Assembly (NCBI GenBank): GCA_013339765.2
Contig: JABSTR010001244.1
Coordinates: 4,278,001-4,342,000 of the forward strand
Length of the DNA: 64,000 bases
Direction: 5' to 3'
From: Haemaphysalis longicornis
Taxonomy: Eukaryota; Arthropoda; Arachnida; Ixodida; Ixodidae
How positions within the stretch are numbered: the stretch's first letter is position 1; each line of letters begins with the position of its first letter. Below the pieces are notes generated by a model. That model was not told the origin of the DNA and did not search any database. It saw only the letters and a list, made by a program, of their open reading frames with translations. Positions 36,201 to 42,200 of this stretch are shown piece by piece. The position numbers and the translations under genes were made by a program.

Positions 36201-39200
36201 AGCCTGGGTGGTCACCTTGAAGTCAAGACTTTGAAAGTTGAGGAGATTTGAGGAGCGTATTACTAATTTTGTGCTGACTACCAGGACATGAGCAGGTTGT
36301 AATCTGCACAAAACATTCTCATTGCATTCTCTGTAGGAACTGGAAAAGCACTGGCTGGACATAAAAAACGAGGCGTTGTCTCTGATGACTGACAAGGGCT
36401 TCAAACCGGAATCTGAGAACCTTAGGGACTCTGGAGATTGGAAGCAGTTCGAAATGTTTGCAAGAGGTAACTGCCGCCACAAATTAATTTTTATGGATGG
36501 TGTTTGTGTCCTGATGCATGATATGCCTTTGGCAGTGTTTTACTAGTCTTGAAATCTTTTTTGCATGCATGGGCTCTTTAAGAAGGGATGGGAAAAGTTA
36601 AGTGCGCATATTAGCACTGGACTCAAGCTGCACAGCTTCAGAAGGAGGTATCATTACCACATGGCTGCAGCTTCTTTTCCGATGAGAGAGTGCACGGGAT
36701 TAATTAGCCACAAGTTTTATGAACTGGGATGAAGTCTAGGACGCGAAAAAATAATTTACCATAATTTGTACAATTTGCCTCAACTGGAACCAGCAACGAA
36801 AGAAATGCTGGCCGACTTATCAATAAAAGCGAATATCATTCAAAGCGAATGCCCTAAGCCGTTAATGATACTATTACGTTTGGCCGTGCAGGCGTGCACA
36901 GTAAAAGCAATGTTGTTTGGTAATGGTAGTATGTAGTGAAACTTAGCAAACTCGCCCAATTGCTACATAATATTGTAAGCTTCTCTGTAATGTTGTTATA
37001 CATTTCAATGTTTTCAAACCAGAGCAAATTTATTTGTTTTTAATAAAAAAGTAACATCAAACGGAAACGCATTGGTGTGCTCAGATTTCACTGTGCATTA
37101 AAGGTCCCAAGGTTGTCTGCATTAATCCGTAGCCCTTCCACTGTGGTGTGCCTCATTAGCCCAGGTGCAGCTTCGGAGCATAGGACCTCCCAGATGTTTT
37201 CTGATGACTGGGGAGATGTGGTGGCATTGGTTGCATGACTTCTGTTGTGGCTTTCAGGTCGGAAGATTGAGAGGAACTGTAGACTTGCCCCTAAAACATG
37301 CGCACTGATAAGCAGGATACCTGATGCAGCAGGGTGCAAGAGAGGCCAGGTAAGTCGCTGTGCCTGCTTCACCAGAGCTGGCACAAAGCGAATCAGCCAT
37401 ACTATCTCTTGCGTGAATGGTTGCTAAAGGCGAGTATTCGTGGACAGTGCCAGCACTCAATTTTATCATAACGTTTGTTGTCTTAAATTTGTCTGGCTGT
37501 ACGTACATCCTCATTGTCTCAGAGTTTGAGAACATTTTTTTACAGGCTGGCAGTAACCACTACCTGCTTCAAACTATTAAAGGTTTGTAATGCAAGTGGC
37601 CTGTCTTAACAAAAAAAGAAGTGCTTGATGGAACACAGTGTATTTGTTCTGTGAAAGCGAGCTTTCCGAATTCAGCTTCTAGCTTAAGCTACCAGCAAAT
37701 TCGCCAAACGAAAGTATGACTTTCCAATAGCCATTTTACGGTTGATTCAGTGCCGAAAGATGCCTTTCTCAGGGCTGAAAGATGCTGAGGAAGTGCTAAT
37801 CAAATGCTGATTGAACATGACGCAAACAGCGACTGCAGTCGCTATTTGCGTCACAATAAACTGGAAGCAAGCCAGGCACCAGTGATGTATGGTGTATAGG
37901 AGCAACCGAATAAAACACTACCACGTACCCAGCGGTTTGCTCAATTTCGGTCAAATCAGCTTTTCCGAACTCCCATGTCCTTTGCAGCTCCGGATCGCTA
38001 AGTAAAATGTTCCTTCATGGGACCCGTGATCAGTATGGGCACTTTGTTGAAGAAGAACATAATGTCCTTTTGAGGCCCCATGAATGTTGGCATCAAACCA
38101 ACCGCTCATACGTAATTCCTCAAAAAACGGTACTGCCGCCCCAAGTATGGACGAGTAGCGTCATCCAGCGGCAGCCAGGAAAGATGCTTCGCACGTGAGA
38201 CGACATAAGCTCTTCTGGTGGAAGTTGTGCCAAGGTAAATGTAACTGGTAGCGAAGCTTCCATAGAAGCCCATACGTTCAGAAAATGGCGGCTCTTAAGC
38301 TGCTTATGTGGCTTAGCGCCATCTGTGTGAGGAGCGAACACTTCCGGCAGAACAAAAAATAAACAGGATGTGATGCAAGATCCTGTCAGAAAGTGACATC
38401 ATTTTGGTGGCATTAGCGGGAGAATTTGACCGCAAAATAGCCTTAGCAGGCCTCTGATCGCTGAGGGCTCATGTCATCGCCATCTGACGCAAGTTGGCAA
38501 GCTCTTGGCGTGTTCATAAAAACATCTTGCATCTCAGAACCTTTATTCTGTATTCATGCCTTCCACTGCTGTATCAAAGCAATCAGTTGTTTATTTTGAT
38601 TGCAGTAGGTGGCGAACCGGGAACCGGGCACGTACCCCCCCCTTCCCCCCGACCGGAATTTTTTTTCTCCCATGGGATAGAGAGCACAAAATAACACTTG
38701 ACCACTCTCCCCGGCCCCCCTTTCATATAAAAAACGTGCCCACTCCTCACCCCGGTACAAATTTCTACCAACGCCACTGATGGGTTAATTACGTCGCACA
38801 TACGCAGGTTGCGTGCGTGCCTTAAATACATATAGAATGCTTGCTCCGTTTGTGTACTTCTGTTCTAAGAGAAGAAATAACGCATAGTCATGCTATATTC
38901 AAGACATTTGAATTTTATTCCAGGATAAACATAAAACAACTTTACCACACTGTACAAAATCAGCACGTATACAATTAGTACAAAATGTTGTGGGCACTAC
39001 TACATGATTTTCCTTACGCACCAAAAACTTTACCCGTAACACATAGGATTATGAGCAATGAAAGTCTCAACAGCAGAACTTCTTCGAAACAAGAGGAAAG
39101 AACTAGGCACTGCATCTTGACGAAAAAACCGGGCCGCAGGAATGCCGATTCACGAAAGTCCAGCGAGCACACCGCAGCTGTCCCGGCGTCTTATCAAGTA

Positions 39201-42200
39201 GACATGAGTTTCTACAGAACTTCACTCAGCATTCACGCCTGCAATTTCCTGGTTGCATTGTTTAGGCAAGTGTCGCAACAGATAAGTAAAAAGAGGAAAA
39301 ATGGATTGATGCAAACGAAAGCGACGGCACTATGTAAAAGCACATAGCAGGAAAGATCTGGCAGCAGCGCAGCACGGAGCAGCACAACACAGTACTGCGA
39401 TGGAAATATTGCTTGCGCATACAAGTTCAGGAAGCAACGATCACTACAAGCGTTGTAATGCAATAGAGAAGGCACTGAGATAGACAATTAAAGCGAATCG
39501 TTTAAATTCGAGTGGTAATACGCTGAGAAGTCCTAGAGTAACTGACACCACTTGCTCCGAGCCAGCCTGAGGTGAAATCAAGAGATAACTGAAATAACAA
39601 AGCTTTAGACCCTTTTTTTTTTTTTCTCGAAGCACCACCACGTCCCCTTACAAAACCCCCGTGCACGTATTAACAGTTCTATAGTTTCGCGTTACCTGTG
39701 GAAATGAGAGGAAAATGGTGCAGTGAAACGCCAGGCGTACGGGAGTTGCTGTTGCAACTTTGTACAGCACATCGTTTCCGTGGGTACCGAGGAAAGTGCT
39801 CCGCTCCAACCGTTGGCAGCATCGTCCCGTAGTTCACCGTGCCCGCCGGGCACGGTACTAAATGTGTTCATTGACGATACAACGCACCTCGCAACTTCAT
39901 GCACAGCAAAAATTAAGTGCACACCAAATTAACAAGGAAAAAGGAATGCAAATGTGCACCATCAAAACACGCGAGGGGCGTTTCCTAGCAGACGAACTTT
40001 AGGAGCGCCTTTCCGAGCACTACAAGGACTATACATCTCATAGCAATGACATGTGCCATTCTTCAGAGGGCGCTACAAAAAAGGGTTTTGAGAATGAACA
40101 ACATTTTCAATAATTATTTGCACACTGTGCCTAAATAAATATGATTCAGAAATGAATATAGTTCGTAAAATATAACTGTTGTTTTATTGTTGAATAAAAC
40201 TTGGTTTTTTGTTGCTAGTGTTTGTTCCCTCCTCACCTAGTCATGCTTCAATCTCCACTCCCACAAGCCCCCATGCTGATGTCGCTGGCGATAGGTTCTG
40301 AACTGCTTTTCACCCGAAGCTTTGCTACCATTTATATTTACCTTGGTTGCACAGTATAGCCAGCGTTGGTGGCACCTGTCTTCACGTTTTCGCTATTTTC
40401 TGCCTTATTAAAAAAAAGTACGCGTGAGGGTGGTATATTTGTGTTACTATTAGTAGTGAGGTAATCTATCAATCTAGAGCAACTTGTATTTTGACTTTAA
40501 TGTCTTTTTAGAACAAGATGCTCGGTGGGGAAGGTGATTGCTACACGCATGGGTGTAACCACTCTGTCACATGTCTTGTTTGGTGCATTGCACATCCGTG
40601 ACACAAACTGAGGCCAATAAAACCCTGGGGCTATGTAGGCAATATGACCAGACGCTTCTTTCTTCTTTCATCGTTAGCATCGAGAGAGAGAGAGAATCAA
40701 CTTTTATTGAGCCCAATGAGGTATTGGCTAGTGCACGGAGGCACCGGATGGGGTGGAACCCTCTTCTCGGGTCCCATATGCGTCTAGCAGCTCCTGGCCC
40801 CTGGCTGCCAGCGCGAGCTGGATCGTCAGGTTGGGGCTAGACAGCAAGGTCTCCCATCGCTCTCGGGGGTCGGGTGTGGGAATAGGGGTGGGGGGCGGGC
40901 GGATCTCAAGAGACTCGCACTCGGCCAGGACGTGTGCCAGAGTGCCTTGTCTCTCCTTGCAGAACGGGCAAGTACTCTCGTACCTGTCCGGGTACATCTT
41001 GTTTAGAAGTGTGGGATGCACTAGCGACCCCGCCTGTATTCTTCGGATTACGGTCTGCTGTTTCCGGCTCAATTGCGGGTGAGGCCTGAGAAATCTGCAT
41101 CTACACTCTCTGTACATTTCAGTAATTTCTCTATAGCTCGTGACGGGGCGCAGCTGCCCGGACGGATAACCCTCGGGCGTGGTGGTCGGCGAGTTCGTTT
41201 CCTTCCACCTTTGAGTGAGCCGGCACCCACACGAGCTCTAAGGCTCGCCTCGGGGGCCTTCGCTTGGACAATATCGCATGTGCCGCGGGGGTCACCCTCC
41301 CTTTTCGGAAGCTGGCGTACGCCTTCTTAGAGTCCGTTACTATAGTGCCGGCCCTCGGATGTGTTAGCGCGAGGGCCACGGCAACTTCCTCTGCTTCGAT
41401 CGATTGGGTCGTGCGGACCGATGCGCAGGTCACCAGGGTGTCTATGGTGGTGACCGCCGCCGTAGCCTTGGTTCCGTATTTGGGAAGCGCCACGTCCGCG
41501 TAGAGGACGTCGGGGTCCTCTTCGAGCAGGCGGGACAGCGCCCTGGCCCTTGCGGATCGCCTCCCTTCGTTTTTCCCGGGCTGCATGTTCCTGGGAAGGG
41601 GCTTGGTCTTTACGACATCCCTCCACTCGGTAAATAATGTCTCGGTGTCTGGTTGTGGTTTGATGCTCCATCCCACCTTGCTCGTTAGCATCGGCATACC
41701 TGCCAGGTTTCCCGATTTGTCTGGGAGACTCTCGAATTCTGATGGTTTTGTATGATTGTAAGGCCGAAACGAAAATCACCCGAAAAAGCACCTGTGTTTG
41801 GCCAAATCTTTCTCCAAGGCTGGGCACATTGTGCCAGAGCTACGTGACAATCCAACCCAATCTTACACCAATTGACTTATTGGCAGTTATCAGTGGAGAC
41901 CCCAAAAAGGCGTAGTCAGCAATGCTCACAGGCTGAACCGGTCAGTGCCACAGCAATGCTGAATGGGAGAAGCGGCACCTAGTTTGGAGCATCAATGTCT
42001 GAGAACCCTCGATCACATTCTTTTGACGTACTGTCGCATCGGTGAGCACTGTTACACTCGACAGTATTACCAGGACTTCCTGATAAGGGCGGCGTCAGCC
42101 ACGTTGAAAATTTAGCAAGTGACCAGTGGTGTAGCTTGTTAGTAGTTTGGACGAGACAGTTTGGCTCCTGCTTTGTTATAGCTAAAATAAAAAGGCCTGT

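Noticed and set aside
41404..41637. Plus-strand frames opposite the RNase H LINE
   Set aside because: Antisense shadows of the minus-strand LINE coding sequence.
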